Shown here piece by piece: positions 46,825 through 55,625 of a DNA stretch of 64,000 nucleotides. Position 1 is the first letter of the stretch. Every line of letters starts with the position of its first letter. The notes below the pieces were generated by a model. It saw only the letters and a list, made by a program, of their open reading frames with translations. It had not been told where the DNA came from and made no database searches. The DNA lies in NCBI RefSeq assembly GCF_000420865.1, contig NZ_ATVT01000015.1, forward strand, positions 1 through 64,000. The letters run 5' to 3'. The position numbers were made by a program, and so were the translations under genes. This DNA is from Butyrivibrio sp. XPD2006 (GTDB lineage Bacteria > Bacillota > Clostridia > Lachnospirales > Lachnospiraceae).

Positions 46825-47841
46825 ATGGCAATTCTTGTAACAGGCGGAGCTGGATATATCGGTTCACACACAGTAGTAGAACTTCAGAATGCAGGACATG
46901 ATGTTGTAGTAATGGACAACCTTGCCAATGCAAGCAGAAAGAGTCTTGAGAGAGTAGAAGCTCTCACCGGCAAGAAGGTTCCTTTTTATGAGGCTGATAT
47001 CAGAGACAGAGAAGCTCTTGAAAAGATCTTTTCCAATGAGAAGATTGACAGCGTAATCCACTTCGCAGGCCTTAAGGCTGTCGGAGAATCTGTTCAGAAG
47101 CCTTGGGAATACTATGATAACAACATTACCGGAACTCTTACTCTTGTAGACGTAATGAGGAAGCATAACTGCAAGAACATCATTTTCTCATCATCCGCTA
47201 CAGTATATGGAAATCCGGCATTTGTGCCAATCACTGAGGACTGCCCTAAGGGACAGTGCACCAATCCTTACGGATGGACCAAGTCAATGCTTGAGCAGAT
47301 CCTTTCCGATATTCAGAAGGCAGACAATGAGTGGAATGTAGTTCTTCTCAGATACTTCAATCCTATCGGAGCTCACAAGAGCGGAACAATCGGTGAGAAT
47401 CCTAACGGAATTCCTAACAACCTCATGCCATATATCACACAGGTTGCAGTAGGCAAGCTTCCTAAGCTCGGCGTATTCGGCAATGATTACGATACACCGG
47501 ACGGCACAGGAGTTCGTGATTATATACACGTAGTTGATCTTGCTGTCGGACATGTTAAGGCTCTTGCAAAGCTTGCTCCCGGAAGCGGACTTAACATCTA
47601 CAATCTTGGAACAGGCGTTGGTTACAGCGTACTTGATATCATCAAGAATTTCGAAGAGGCAACAGGAGTCAAGATCCCTTACGAGATCAAGGACAGACGC
47701 CCCGGCGATATCGCAACATGCTACGCTAAGGCTGAGAAGGCTGAGAAGGAACTTGGCTGGAAGGCAGTAAACGGCATCAAAGAGATGTGTGCTGATTCAT
47801 GGAGATGGCAGAGCCAGAATCCTAACGGATATGATGACTGA
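46825..47841 (+). CDS. galE: UDP-glucose 4-epimerase
   Basis: Interconverts UDP-glucose and UDP-galactose. 338 residues, the usual length. NAD-binding GGAGYIGSH at 7-15 and catalytic Tyr-Lys in [12 protein letters not shown] (about 145-156) with SSSATVYG before it. Substrate-end features such as NPIGAH and the closing [13 protein letters not shown] are those of GalE. AGAGG lies before the ATG. Terminator follows. Confidence 0.96.
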   Translation: MAILVTGGAGYIGSHTVVELQNAGHDVVVMDNLANASRKSLERVEALTGKKVPFYEADIRDREALEKIFSNEKIDSVIHFAGLKAVGESVQKPWEYYDNNITGTLTLVDVMRKHNCKNIIFSSSATVYGNPAFVPITEDCPKGQCTNPYGWTKSMLEQILSDIQKADNEWNVVLLRYFNPIGAHKSGTIGENPNGIPNNLMPYITQVAVGKLPKLGVFGNDYDTPDGTGVRDYIHVVDLAVGHVKALAKLAPGSGLNIYNLGTGVGYSVLDIIKNFEEATGVKIPYEIKDRRPGDIATCYAKAEKAEKELGWKAVNGIKEMCADSWRWQSQNPNGYDD

Positions 47842-47862
47842 TATTTTTATATAATAATGAAT

Positions 47863-47895
47863 GAGCCGGTAGTCAAAATGACTGCCGGCTTTTAT
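47863..47895 (+). terminator. terminator of galE
   Basis: GCCGGTAGTC (47864-47873) and GACTGCCGGC (47880-47889) pair with one mismatch, then TTTTATAC. Confidence 0.8.
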
Positions 47896-47926
47896 ACTTA
47901 TAGTAAAAGACATTTAGGAGCAATTC

Positions 47927-48196
47927 ATGTTTAGACTTTGGGTTAAGCTTTTTAAAGACAATCATCTCTTAAGAGATACAACAATATGTGATGACACTGC
48001 AGATACAAGAACTCACAAGGTAATGAACTGCCTGGAGAAGGCCTGCTATGAGATGGATCTCTCAAAACCAATCTGGCTTGATAATACCATCAAAGACTTT
48101 CAGATACACGACAAGTGCAGATTTACCGGGGATTCCTTTATTGAGGAAGTGTCTTTTGACTATATGGAGATACAGGTTCTGGAAGAAGATTATTAA
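47927..48196 (+). CDS. small conserved-type protein of unknown function
   Basis: 89 residues, rich in Asp, Lys and Glu, no membrane segment. It begins MFRLWVKLFKDNHLL and ends ILQ-like VLEEDY. I do not recognise a family. TTTAGGAGC lies 7-8 nt before the ATG, codon use matches neighbours and it stands alone between galE's terminator and htrA, so it is probably a real gene. Confidence 0.65.
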   Translation: MFRLWVKLFKDNHLLRDTTICDDTADTRTHKVMNCLEKACYEMDLSKPIWLDNTIKDFQIHDKCRFTGDSFIEEVSFDYMEIQVLEEDY

Positions 48197-48279
48197 TTTT
48201 TATATAAGAATTAAAACACATTTTTGTCACAGATTGAATCTATACTAAAGCCAACAACATGAAAGGAAGGTACATTGCT

Positions 48280-49905
48280 ATGTACGAAGATGACAAGAAT
48301 GCACAACAGTCCACTAATGGAACGAGTTATGGCCAGTGGAATGCTAATACATCCGGAACTACAAACAACGGTCCATACAGTGGTTACAACCAGAATTACT
48401 CCTATGGACAAAATACTTACAGCTACAACCAGAACGGTCAGCCGACATATGGAACTTATCAGTACAATGCCAATACCCAGGCTCCTGTAATGCCCCCACA
48501 GAATGGTGGCAAAAAGAAACATACAGCAGCCAAGGTTATCGCAGCAATCTGCATACTTGCACTTGTTGTTGGCGGAGTAGGTTTTGCTTACACAGCAGTC
48601 GCTGACAGATTTGGACTTCCTGTTCCCGGAAGAGAGGAAGTCGTTGAGAATACTGAGCAGGAAGAGGCAGAGGAACTGGCTGACACTCAGAAGGAAGAGT
48701 CTGAAACGGAAGACACTTCAGATGTTGCAAAAAATGACAGTTCAATTTCAACCACAACTGTTTCAGAGACATCAATGGGTGTTGTAACAGATGTGACAGC
48801 AGTAGTAGAAGAGGTTATGCCTGCAATGGTAATGATCCACAATAACTACACTGCATCAGCAAGTTATTTCGGCTATGTCCAGAAGGAAGAGGCTCAAGCA
48901 TCCGGAAGCGGATTTATAGTAGGTGAGAACGACACTGAGCTTCTTATCGCAACAAACTATCATGTTATTGAAGGCGCTGATTCCCTGGAGGTTATATTTA
49001 CGGACGACAGTACAGTAGGGGCAGTTGTCAAGGGTACCGATTCAGACAAGGATCTTGCTGTTATCGCGGTAATGCTTGATGATATCAGCTCAGAGACCAA
49101 GGATGTTATCAAGATCGCAACTCTTGGTGACAGCAATTCCCTTAAGCTTGGTGAGCCTGCAATTGCAATCGGTAATGCACTTGGATACGGACAGTCGGTT
49201 ACAACCGGCGTTATCTCAGCTGTTAACCGTGAGATCGAGATAGAAGAAGGCGTTACAGGAACATTCATTCAGACAGACGCTGCTATCAACCCCGGTAACT
49301 CAGGTGGAGCACTTATTAACCTTAAGGGCGAAGTTATCGGAATCAACTCCAACAAGCTGGGCGGACAGTACGTTGATGATATGGGATACGCAATTCCTAT
49401 TTCAGACGCACAGCCCATTATTGATAAGCTGATGAACGAGGAGACCAAGATCAAGGTTTCCGATGAAGACAGAGGATACATCGGTATTTCAGGTGTCAGC
49501 GTAACAGCAGAGGTTGAGGCAGCATACGGAATTCCTCGCGGAGTATATGTTGCAGAGGTTTCAAGAGATGGTGGCGCGGAAGCTGCAGGAATTGAAAAAG
49601 GAGATGTCATCACTGAGTTCGACGGAGAAGAGATTACATCAATGGATGATCTCCAGACAAGGCTTCAGTTCTACGCTGCAGGAACAACAGTAAAGATCAA
49701 GGTCATGAGACAGAATGGTGCTGAATACGTTGAAGAGGAATATGATGTGACTCTTGGACATGCTGCATCTACTCATGGCGGTCAGGACTCCAATGCCGGA
49801 GAAGAGGGTGAAACCTCCGATCAGTATGATGGTTCATTCCAGCAGCCTGCAATACCCGGGGGCAAGAATGGCCATGGCAGTCAGAGCGAAGGCAACGGCG
49901 GCTGA
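48280..49905 (+). CDS. htrA: membrane-anchored HtrA/DegP-type serine protease
   Basis: Quality-control protease acting outside the membrane. 541 residues: a cytoplasmic Asn/Gln/Tyr/Gly-rich low-complexity start (1-76), one membrane helix (about 83-107), an acidic linker (118-160), a trypsin-like domain with His228 (ATNYHVIEG), Asp258 (SDKDLAVI) and Ser341 (NPGNSGGAL), then a PDZ domain (about 395-510) and a Gly-rich tail. The start at 48280 has AAAGGAAGG 8-16 nt upstream; the ATG at 48259 lies before that site. Terminator follows. Confidence 0.94.
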   Translation: MYEDDKNAQQSTNGTSYGQWNANTSGTTNNGPYSGYNQNYSYGQNTYSYNQNGQPTYGTYQYNANTQAPVMPPQNGGKKKHTAAKVIAAICILALVVGGVGFAYTAVADRFGLPVPGREEVVENTEQEEAEELADTQKEESETEDTSDVAKNDSSISTTTVSETSMGVVTDVTAVVEEVMPAMVMIHNNYTASASYFGYVQKEEAQASGSGFIVGENDTELLIATNYHVIEGADSLEVIFTDDSTVGAVVKGTDSDKDLAVIAVMLDDISSETKDVIKIATLGDSNSLKLGEPAIAIGNALGYGQSVTTGVISAVNREIEIEEGVTGTFIQTDAAINPGNSGGALINLKGEVIGINSNKLGGQYVDDMGYAIPISDAQPIIDKLMNEETKIKVSDEDRGYIGISGVSVTAEVEAAYGIPRGVYVAEVSRDGGAEAAGIEKGDVITEFDGEEITSMDDLQTRLQFYAAGTTVKIKVMRQNGAEYVEEEYDVTLGHAASTHGGQDSNAGEEGETSDQYDGSFQQPAIPGGKNGHGSQSEGNGG

Positions 49906-49930
49906 TAAAATCAATTAAATATCTGATTAT

Positions 49931-49970
49931 CTATCCGCAGACCAAGGTAAACGGTCTGCGGATTTTTGTT
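49931..49970 (+). terminator. terminator of htrA
   Basis: ATCCGCAGACC (49933-49943) and GGTCTGCGGAT (49953-49963), then TTTTTGTTGT. Confidence 0.88.
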
Positions 49971-50043
49971 GTTAGTACTAACGATTACGTGGTAGAATTT
50001 TCTTAAAGTGATCTATAAAAATATCATTTAAGGAGAAGGATTC

Positions 50044-50544
50044 ATGCACGGAAAAATCAAGAAGTTATACAGAGATATGAGTCTTTTAATGGGATTTACC
50101 ATGAGCTTTTGCCTTTCGATAGTGGGAACGGCAACTTCAGGACATTTTACTGTTCCGGGATGGCTTATGAGTTTTGCTGTAAGTCTTGTCATAAGTCTTA
50201 TTATCGGATTTGTTATTCCTGTGGGCAAAGTGGGAGGAGATGTTTCTGCCAGCTTTAATCTTGTGCGAGGAACCATGGCGGCCAGACTTGTAGAGAGCCT
50301 TGTTTCCAATCTGATCTATACTCCTATAATCACCTTTTTAATGGTTACACTTGCTTACACGGTTGTTATGAAGCAGAGCGGAGGTCAGGCCGGACTTCAG
50401 TTCGGACCGATGTTTTTCCACTCTCTTTTAGTTACATTTATAGTCGGATATATTCTTGTGTTCTTTTTGCAGCCTTTCTTTATCAAGAGGCTGATGAAGA
50501 AGTATGGAATTGATGCAGAATACGGCTCAGAGAAAAAGAGCTGA
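50044..50544 (+). CDS. four-helix integral membrane protein of unknown function
   Basis: 166 residues with four hydrophobic stretches (about 14-32, 37-58, 80-104, 121-146) and a Lys-rich ending. The order of helices and length resemble DUF2798-like proteins, but I cannot assign it firmly. AAGGAGAAGG lies before the ATG. The LUD gene starts 14 bases after its stop, so the two are probably co-transcribed. Confidence 0.75.
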   Translation: MHGKIKKLYRDMSLLMGFTMSFCLSIVGTATSGHFTVPGWLMSFAVSLVISLIIGFVIPVGKVGGDVSASFNLVRGTMAARLVESLVSNLIYTPIITFLMVTLAYTVVMKQSGGQAGLQFGPMFFHSLLVTFIVGYILVFFLQPFFIKRLMKKYGIDAEYGSEKKS

Positions 50545-50557
50545 CGGAGGAATTCTT

Positions 50558-51187
50558 ATGCACGAGATGATAAGAAAAAGAAATGAACTTCTTGCTCAGA
50601 AAGTCATCAAGGGACTTGAATCAAGAAACATGAAAGCATATTATGCAGCTACCAGGGGTGAGGCTCTTCAGAAAGCTCTTGAACTTATTCCGGAGGGTAG
50701 CAGTATAGGTATGGGTGGTGCAATGAGCGCCCATGAAATCGGACTTGTCGATGCCATCAAGGCCGGAGATTACAGATTTATTGACAGGGATGCAGCTGAG
50801 GATAAGAGAAAAGCCATGCTTGATACTTACGACGCTGACTTTTTCATCTCCAGTGCCAACGCCATGACGGACGATGGAATTCTGGTCAACATCGATGGCA
50901 ATTCCAACAGGGTTTCTGCAATAGCGCAGGGACCTAAACATGTTCTGTTTATCATAAGCATGAACAAGGTTTGTCCTGATCTTGACAGCGCAATGAAGAG
51001 AGCGAGAAACGTAGCGGCTCCAACCAATGCTCAGCGCTTTGGCCTTTCTACTCCTTGTGCCAAGACAGGCGCCTGCATGGACTGCAAGTCTCCAGATACT
51101 ATCTGCTGCCAGTTTTTGATCACTCGTTTCTCAAGGCATGAAGGCAGAATCCAGGTAATCTTAGTCGGAGAGAACGTAGGATTCTGA
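50558..51187 (+). CDS. LUD-domain protein (LutC/YkgG-like)
   Basis: 209 residues. LUD fold with GSSIGMGGAMSAHEIG (about 46-61) and SSANAMTDDGILVNIDG (about 93-109). A C-terminal stretch has several Cys (CAKTGACMDC..TICC, about 168-185) that could bind metal. LUD proteins of the LutABC type assist lactate use, but no lutA or lutB is here and the function of stand-alone forms is unclear. The start at 50558 has GGAGG 8 nt upstream. Overlap of reading frames with the preceding gene makes the longer start from 50504 unlikely. Confidence 0.85.
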   Translation: MHEMIRKRNELLAQKVIKGLESRNMKAYYAATRGEALQKALELIPEGSSIGMGGAMSAHEIGLVDAIKAGDYRFIDRDAAEDKRKAMLDTYDADFFISSANAMTDDGILVNIDGNSNRVSAIAQGPKHVLFIISMNKVCPDLDSAMKRARNVAAPTNAQRFGLSTPCAKTGACMDCKSPDTICCQFLITRFSRHEGRIQVILVGENVGF

Positions 51188-51190
51188 GCC

Positions 51191-51844
51191 ATGGAGAAAG
51201 ATAATGTTAAAGCCGTTCTTTTTGATCTGGACGGAACACTTACCGATACAGAAAAATTCTATCAGATAGCTTGGCCCAAAGCGCTTGCTCACTTTGGATA
51301 CAAGACAGAGGACTGGATGCCTCTTGAACTAAGATCTCTTGGAAGGCCTTTTGCGCCGGAGAGATTTAAGGAGTGGTTCGGAGAGGACTTCGATTATCAG
51401 ATGGTCCGTGAATACAGAAAAGGCATCGTTGAAGACATCATTAAGGAACAGGGAATACCTCTTAAACCCGGGGCAAAAGAGATACTGACATGGCTTCGGG
51501 AACATGGGATTCTGACAGCTCTTGTCACAGCCAATGAGTATCCAAGGGCTGAGAGATATCTTAAGAAGATAGATCTGTTTGATTATTTTGATAAGATAAT
51601 CTGCTCCAACATGGTTAAGCTCGGTAAACCGGCACCGGATATTTACTCGTATGCCTGCGATGAACTGGGGCTTGATCCTTCAGAGACCTTTGCGGTAGAG
51701 GATTCTCCGAATGGCGTTACCAGTGCATATCTTGCAGGGTGCAAGGTTATCATGGTGCCTGATCTGACGCAGCCTGATGAAGAGCTGATGGGAAAGCTAT
51801 ACAGAAAAGTAGATAAATTACTGGATATAAAAAGCCTGATCTGA
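51191..51844 (+). CDS. HAD-superfamily phosphatase/phosphomutase (beta-PGM-like)
   Basis: 217 residues. Motif I DLDGTLTDTE (about 11-20), motif II TALVTANEYPRA, motif III Lys in MVKLGKPAPDIY, motif IV VEDSPNGVTSA. The helical cap follows motif I as in beta-phosphoglucomutase and related sugar-phosphate phosphatases; substrate unknown. It begins 3 bases after the LUD stop, hence same transcript. The shared terminator overlaps its stop codon. Confidence 0.9.
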   Translation: MEKDNVKAVLFDLDGTLTDTEKFYQIAWPKALAHFGYKTEDWMPLELRSLGRPFAPERFKEWFGEDFDYQMVREYRKGIVEDIIKEQGIPLKPGAKEILTWLREHGILTALVTANEYPRAERYLKKIDLFDYFDKIICSNMVKLGKPAPDIYSYACDELGLDPSETFAVEDSPNGVTSAYLAGCKVIMVPDLTQPDEELMGKLYRKVDKLLDIKSLI

Positions 51845-51858
51845 CGATCAGGCTTTTT
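51832..51858. terminator. bidirectional terminator between HAD and PRPP synthetase genes
   Basis: AAGCCTGATC (51832-51841) and GATCAGGCTT (51846-51855) pair perfectly around TGAC and are followed by T-run. A-rich sequence on the left serves the minus strand. Confidence 0.88.
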
Positions 51859-53062
51859 TCTCAGCTTCCATGGAAGCTTTAAGTTCTCCGCTGTTATATC
51901 TCTCAATGATATTGTTGATACGTTCAACAGGATTGAGAAGATCACTGATTGAAGCATCATGGTTAAGTGTGTCTATGAGGTATGCAATGTACTTACTCAT
52001 ATCACAGCTTACATACCAGTCTCTTGAAAGAAGCTCAGGTGACTGATAGATGAGGTTTGTAGTAAATACCTTGTCGATGAGGCCTTCCTCATATGCTTTG
52101 TCGAATGCATCAAGACCTGATGTGAACAGACCAAAGGTTGAGAATGCATAGATTCTGGATGCCTTTCTGTCCTTGAGCGCTCTTGCTACATCAAGCATGC
52201 TCTCACCGGAAGAGATCATGTCATCAACAATGATAACTGACTTGCCTTCTACGCTGGTGCCCAGGAATTCGTGAGAAACGATAGGGTTTCTTCCGTCAAC
52301 AACCTGAGTGTAGTCACGTCTCTTATAGAACATACCAACATCAAGACCAAGGACGCTGGCAAGATAGATAGCACGGCTCATACCACCTTCATCCGGGCTG
52401 ATTACCATCATGTTCTCGGAATTGATCTTGAGATCCCATACATTTCTGAGAAGAGCCTTGATGAACTGATATGTTGTTCTTACGGTTTCAAAACCATTTA
52501 AAGGGATAGCATTTTGAACACGGGCATCATGTGCATCAAAGGTGATAATGTTGTCAACACCCATGCTTACGAGTTCCTGAAGAGCAATTGCGCAGTCCAG
52601 AGACTCTCTTGAACTTCTCTTGTGCTGTCTTGATTCGTAAAGGAAAGGCATGATGACTGTGATCCTTCTTGCCTTACCGCCAACAGCAGCAATGATTCTC
52701 TTAAGATCCTGATAATGATCATCAGGGGACATATGATTTTCCTGTCCGAATAACTTGTATGTTTCATTGTAGTTACATACATCTACCAGGAGATACAGGT
52801 CATCTCCACGAACGGATGTCTTAATAACACCCTTAGCCTCACCGGTTCCAAATCTGGGAATCTCAGCATCGAGAATGTATGAAGGACGCTCGTAGCCGGT
52901 AAAGGCCAGGCTGCCTTTGTGCTCATTCTCTCTTTCTGCTCTCCACTTAACGAGATAGTAATCGACCTTCTCTGCAAGTGGTCTGGTACCCTTAAGGGGT
53001 ATCATTCCTAAAGATCCGACAGGAATGGTCTCCAGATTACGCTTCTCCTCTTTTCTTGGCAT
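51848..53062 (-). CDS. prs: ribose-phosphate pyrophosphokinase, extended form
   Basis: Makes PRPP from ribose 5-phosphate and ATP. 404 residues against about 315 in the classical enzyme. Recognised from FDAHDARVQNA (175-185), the flexible-loop lysine/arginine in KRRDYTQVVDGRNP (247-260) and the PRPP-binding loop VDDMISSGES (279-288). The N-terminus has about 50 extra residues, and there is a C-terminal tail (about 355-404). Its ATG overlaps the dnaC stop as TAATG, so translation is coupled. It is the last gene of the murC-dnaD-dnaC-prs block. Confidence 0.92.
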   Translation of the reverse strand: MPRKEEKRNLETIPVGSLGMIPLKGTRPLAEKVDYYLVKWRAERENEHKGSLAFTGYERPSYILDAEIPRFGTGEAKGVIKTSVRGDDLYLLVDVCNYNETYKLFGQENHMSPDDHYQDLKRIIAAVGGKARRITVIMPFLYESRQHKRSSRESLDCAIALQELVSMGVDNIITFDAHDARVQNAIPLNGFETVRTTYQFIKALLRNVWDLKINSENMMVISPDEGGMSRAIYLASVLGLDVGMFYKRRDYTQVVDGRNPIVSHEFLGTSVEGKSVIIVDDMISSGESMLDVARALKDRKASRIYAFSTFGLFTSGLDAFDKAYEEGLIDKVFTTNLIYQSPELLSRDWYVSCDMSKYIAYLIDTLNHDASISDLLNPVERINNIIERYNSGELKASMEAEKKA

Positions 53063-54045
53063 TAGTGAAAATCCTCGCTTTCTTTTTGGGCAATTTTCTT
53101 TTGGTTTCGAATATCCGGACCCGATAGCTTCAACATTTTATAGTTGCTTGTTATCCTTGAAAAAATGCGATCCTGATATGCTTGTTGTAATCCCTCTAGC
53201 GATAAATTAGATGTAATTATAGTTGATTTTTTGCGATTGTCCCTCTCGTTCAGAAGTGCAAAGAGTTCTGAAGTTACCAGAGCGGTGATCCTCTCTGAGC
53301 CGAGATCATCGATAACTAAAAGCTCACAGTTATAGATGTCATCGTATAGAGCTCTGAGTTCATCCTTGGCCTTGTAATCAAAGGTACTCTCTGCAATCAT
53401 CTCAAACAGTCCGATAGAACTGAAATATATTACAGAATGGCCTTTTTTCAGAATTTCATCTGCCACACAAATGGACAAGAAGGTTTTACCCGTACCAACT
53501 GTACCATAAATAAATAAATTTTGGTAGTCGGAGCTAAAATTATTCACAAATTCTTCAGCAGTTCTTTTTGCTCCCTGAAATCTCAGAAGGTCATCTCCCT
53601 GATAATAAAAATCCTTCATATTCCTGAAATTGGCTGTTTTAGCCAGCATTTTCAGGTTCGATTTGTCGTAGAGAGTATCTATGATTTTCTGCTTGAAGCA
53701 ATGGCATTTTTCGTTATTGATATAACCGGTATCCTTACAATCGGGACAAGTGTATCCCATTTCGAGATAATCGTCAGAGTAACCGGCTTCTACAAGCAGA
53801 ACCTGTTTCTGCCTTGCCAGCTCAGCCAGCTGTTCTTTAAGAACTGATCTATCAAGCCTCTCGCCCGAGAGCATTCTCCTGCCAAAATCCGCACTGGCAC
53901 TTGCGGTCTCATCGTCCAGTTCCTTATATCCGGGAACATTCTCATAAACACTCTGAAGCCTTTCCTCCAGCTCCTGCCTATGCAGATACCGCCTCTCCTC
54001 ATACTCATGCATTATGGCGTCGTATTGTGCATTTGTTAGTGCCAT
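53062..54045 (-). CDS. DnaI/DnaC-type helicase loader ATPase
   Basis: Loads the replicative helicase during initiation. 327 residues. Zinc-type cysteines Cys100, Cys103, Cys114 and Cys116 (CPDC..CHC), as in DnaI-like loaders, precede an AAA+ domain with Walker A GTVGTGKT (181-188) and Walker B in the LLVIDDLGSE region. Neighbours are a DnaD-like gene upstream and prs downstream, a consistent replication set. Its upstream gap to dnaD contains two large hairpins. A phage IstB-like origin is less likely because of the zinc motif and neighbours. Confidence 0.9.
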   Translation of the reverse strand: MALTNAQYDAIMHEYEERRYLHRQELEERLQSVYENVPGYKELDDETASASADFGRRMLSGERLDRSVLKEQLAELARQKQVLLVEAGYSDDYLEMGYTCPDCKDTGYINNEKCHCFKQKIIDTLYDKSNLKMLAKTANFRNMKDFYYQGDDLLRFQGAKRTAEEFVNNFSSDYQNLFIYGTVGTGKTFLSICVADEILKKGHSVIYFSSIGLFEMIAESTFDYKAKDELRALYDDIYNCELLVIDDLGSERITALVTSELFALLNERDNRKKSTIITSNLSLEGLQQAYQDRIFSRITSNYKMLKLSGPDIRNQKKIAQKESEDFH

Positions 54046-54073
54046 ATATACGTCTCCTTAATTCGATGTGTAA

Positions 54074-54228
54074 GGTCGGAGTTGTGAAATATATACTCTT
54101 TTCGATTTGACAAACCCGGAGATGAGACCAATCAATATCAAGTGCCAATGCACGCAGATATTGATGCTCTGGGCTCATCGGAGTGCCCGGTTTGTCGAGA
54201 AAAGAGTATATATTTCACAGCTCCAACC
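54074..54228. repeat. nested long hairpin element B (155 nt)
   Basis: The two arms pair almost along their full length. The outer part includes 21 consecutive pairs (about 54083-54103 with 54199-54219). Then GACAAACC pairs with GGTTTGTC, TGAG with CTCA, ATCAATATC (54131-54139) with GATATTGAT (54157-54165), and GTGC (54142-54145) with GCAC (54150-54153) around CAAT. No coding frame of note. Flanks show no clear target-site duplication. Confidence 0.8.
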
Positions 54229-54257
54229 GTATTCTTCCAATAACGTAGATTATGTCA

Positions 54258-54333
54258 CATAAGTATGGCCCTGTACGTGCTCCGGGGAAGGCGAGGTGCC
54301 ACCGCCGGGCCAAGGTACAGGGCCGAGCTTATG
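54258..54333. repeat. nested long hairpin element C (76 nt)
   Basis: CATAAG (54258-54263) with CTTATG (54328-54333), GGCCCTGTAC (54267-54276) with GTACAGGGCC (54315-54324), and an inner GC-rich part with GGCG (54290-54293) pairing CGCC (54303-54306). Same layout as elements A and B, with different sequence. It lies 30 bases upstream of element B. Confidence 0.78.
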
Positions 54334-54371
54334 AATTTGCTTCCGACCAGATTCCCCAATCAGCCGGAGCT

Positions 54372-55472
54372 TTAGTTGTCCAGAAGCTTTTTCTCGAGTT
54401 CAACAAAATCATATGTATTCTGCTGGAACTGATTAAAGCGATTCTGGGATACGCCCGAGCGAATAGATGATTCGCTTAGACGAAGTTTGGTATCGATGGA
54501 CGATACGGAAGCCTTGGATCTCTTTTTGGCGAGATCAGCGGTAAAGTTGGCATCCAGCTTGGCAATGTCCTCCCTTGTTTTAACTTTTTTCTCGTGCCAG
54601 CTGCGCAATATGGCGTCGCAGTATTTAAGACGCCCTTTTTGTGTCGCCATAACAGTTCTGTCGCAGGCTTCCAGAATGATATCCATCGAAAATCCCAACT
54701 CCCCACGCCACTTGCGAATGAATTCGATTTCCTTCTCAGTGGGTGAGTTTTCCATACCGAGTGCCTTCATGATAGCGATGAAATCGCTGTCATGTTTGTA
54801 GATTTCCGCGCGAGCCTGTTTTGGCGTTTTGATGCCTTGCTGATTCCAGTTAATGGCCACCTTTTCCATGTATCTGAAATCTTTTTTATGATTATCGACG
54901 CAGTACTGCATCAGATAGTCCAAAAGGTCATCAGAGAATGACAGTTCATCATGAATGTAGCAGATGGTCTGCATCTCTGTACTTGTCAGTGTTCTGCCGA
55001 AATACTGTTCTGCGATGAACAGAAGATTTGAAACATCTGATGTGGCCTTGGCAGGAGCTGGGCTCTGAACCACAGTCTGCATGGGCTGTTCCTGGAAAAC
55101 AGGAGCCAGTACGGGTCTTGGCTGTGCTGTCACCGAGTCATCCTTCCTTCTGCCGTAGCGTCTGTGCTGCTTGGCTACAATATCTTCCATATGTATTCCG
55201 GTAAGGTTCTGGGAGCCGTCATACTCAAGACTTATAAGTCCCTTTTTCTCCCAGTATTTAAGAGCACGGATCACGTCCGATTCCGTGTGGTTGAATTTAT
55301 CTGCCAGAGCCTCAACACTGGTAGGTAAATTCGCACTCATCATACGCAGTAAAAAGAGGTAGATCTTAATCTGCGCATCGTTTGCGTCCTGCATGTATTC
55401 GTCAATAAAGATGTTGGAAACATAAGTAGAATCCTCCCCGCAATTAGAACTAATCGTCACACGCCCCATCAT
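54372..55472 (-). CDS. DnaD-domain replication protein
   Basis: 366 residues. An N-terminal winged-helix part (about 20-100, TSVEALADKFNHTESDVIRALKYWEKKGL) is followed by two DnaD/DnaB-type C-terminal modules: the first at about 150-230 (YFGRTLTSTEMQTICYIHDELSFSDDLLDYLMQYCVDN) and the second at about 235-320 (NSPTEKEIEFIRKWRGELGFSMDIILEACDRTV). DnaD-type proteins remodel origin DNA and recruit the helicase loader. Start at 55472 (MMGRV), with TAGGTGAT 12 nt upstream. dnaC follows, separated by two hairpins. Longer than B. subtilis DnaD. Confidence 0.9.
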   Translation of the reverse strand: MMGRVTISSNCGEDSTYVSNIFIDEYMQDANDAQIKIYLFLLRMMSANLPTSVEALADKFNHTESDVIRALKYWEKKGLISLEYDGSQNLTGIHMEDIVAKQHRRYGRRKDDSVTAQPRPVLAPVFQEQPMQTVVQSPAPAKATSDVSNLLFIAEQYFGRTLTSTEMQTICYIHDELSFSDDLLDYLMQYCVDNHKKDFRYMEKVAINWNQQGIKTPKQARAEIYKHDSDFIAIMKALGMENSPTEKEIEFIRKWRGELGFSMDIILEACDRTVMATQKGRLKYCDAILRSWHEKKVKTREDIAKLDANFTADLAKKRSKASVSSIDTKLRLSESSIRSGVSQNRFNQFQQNTYDFVELEKKLLDN

Positions 55473-55510
55473 AAACTTTCATCACCTACTTCATAAGATA
55501 TCCGAAAAAG

Positions 55511-55548
55511 AATTGTCTGGTTCTTCGGAACAATTCAGATTATAGCAT
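55511..55548 (-). promoter_or_regulatory. putative extended -10 promoter of dnaD with palindrome at the start site
   Basis: On the minus strand TGCTATAAT (TATAAT = 55539-55544) is an extended -10; the -35 is weak. GAATTGT (55510-55516) and ACAATTC (55530-55536) form an inverted repeat around the transcript start, with a nested TCCGAA/TTCGGA pair, which could be an operator or a leader hairpin. Confidence 0.5.
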
Positions 55549-55625
55549 GGGGATTTTTAAAATGATATGGAAAAAGTGACGAAGAAATCCAGTAAATATC
55601 AAGGGTTTCGGAATTGGAGAAGTTT

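Larger units (their letters stand above)
54046..54371. other. intergenic region holding two long hairpins between dnaD and dnaC
   Basis: 326 bp without a gene. Most of it is taken up by the hairpin elements at 54074-54228 and 54258-54333. The dnaC ribosome site AAGGAGAC lies just before its ATG on the minus strand. Confidence 0.75.

Noticed and set aside
54252..54470. 72-residue open frame over hairpin C
   Set aside because: It coincides with the palindrome and overlaps the dnaD 3' end antisense; no start signal.
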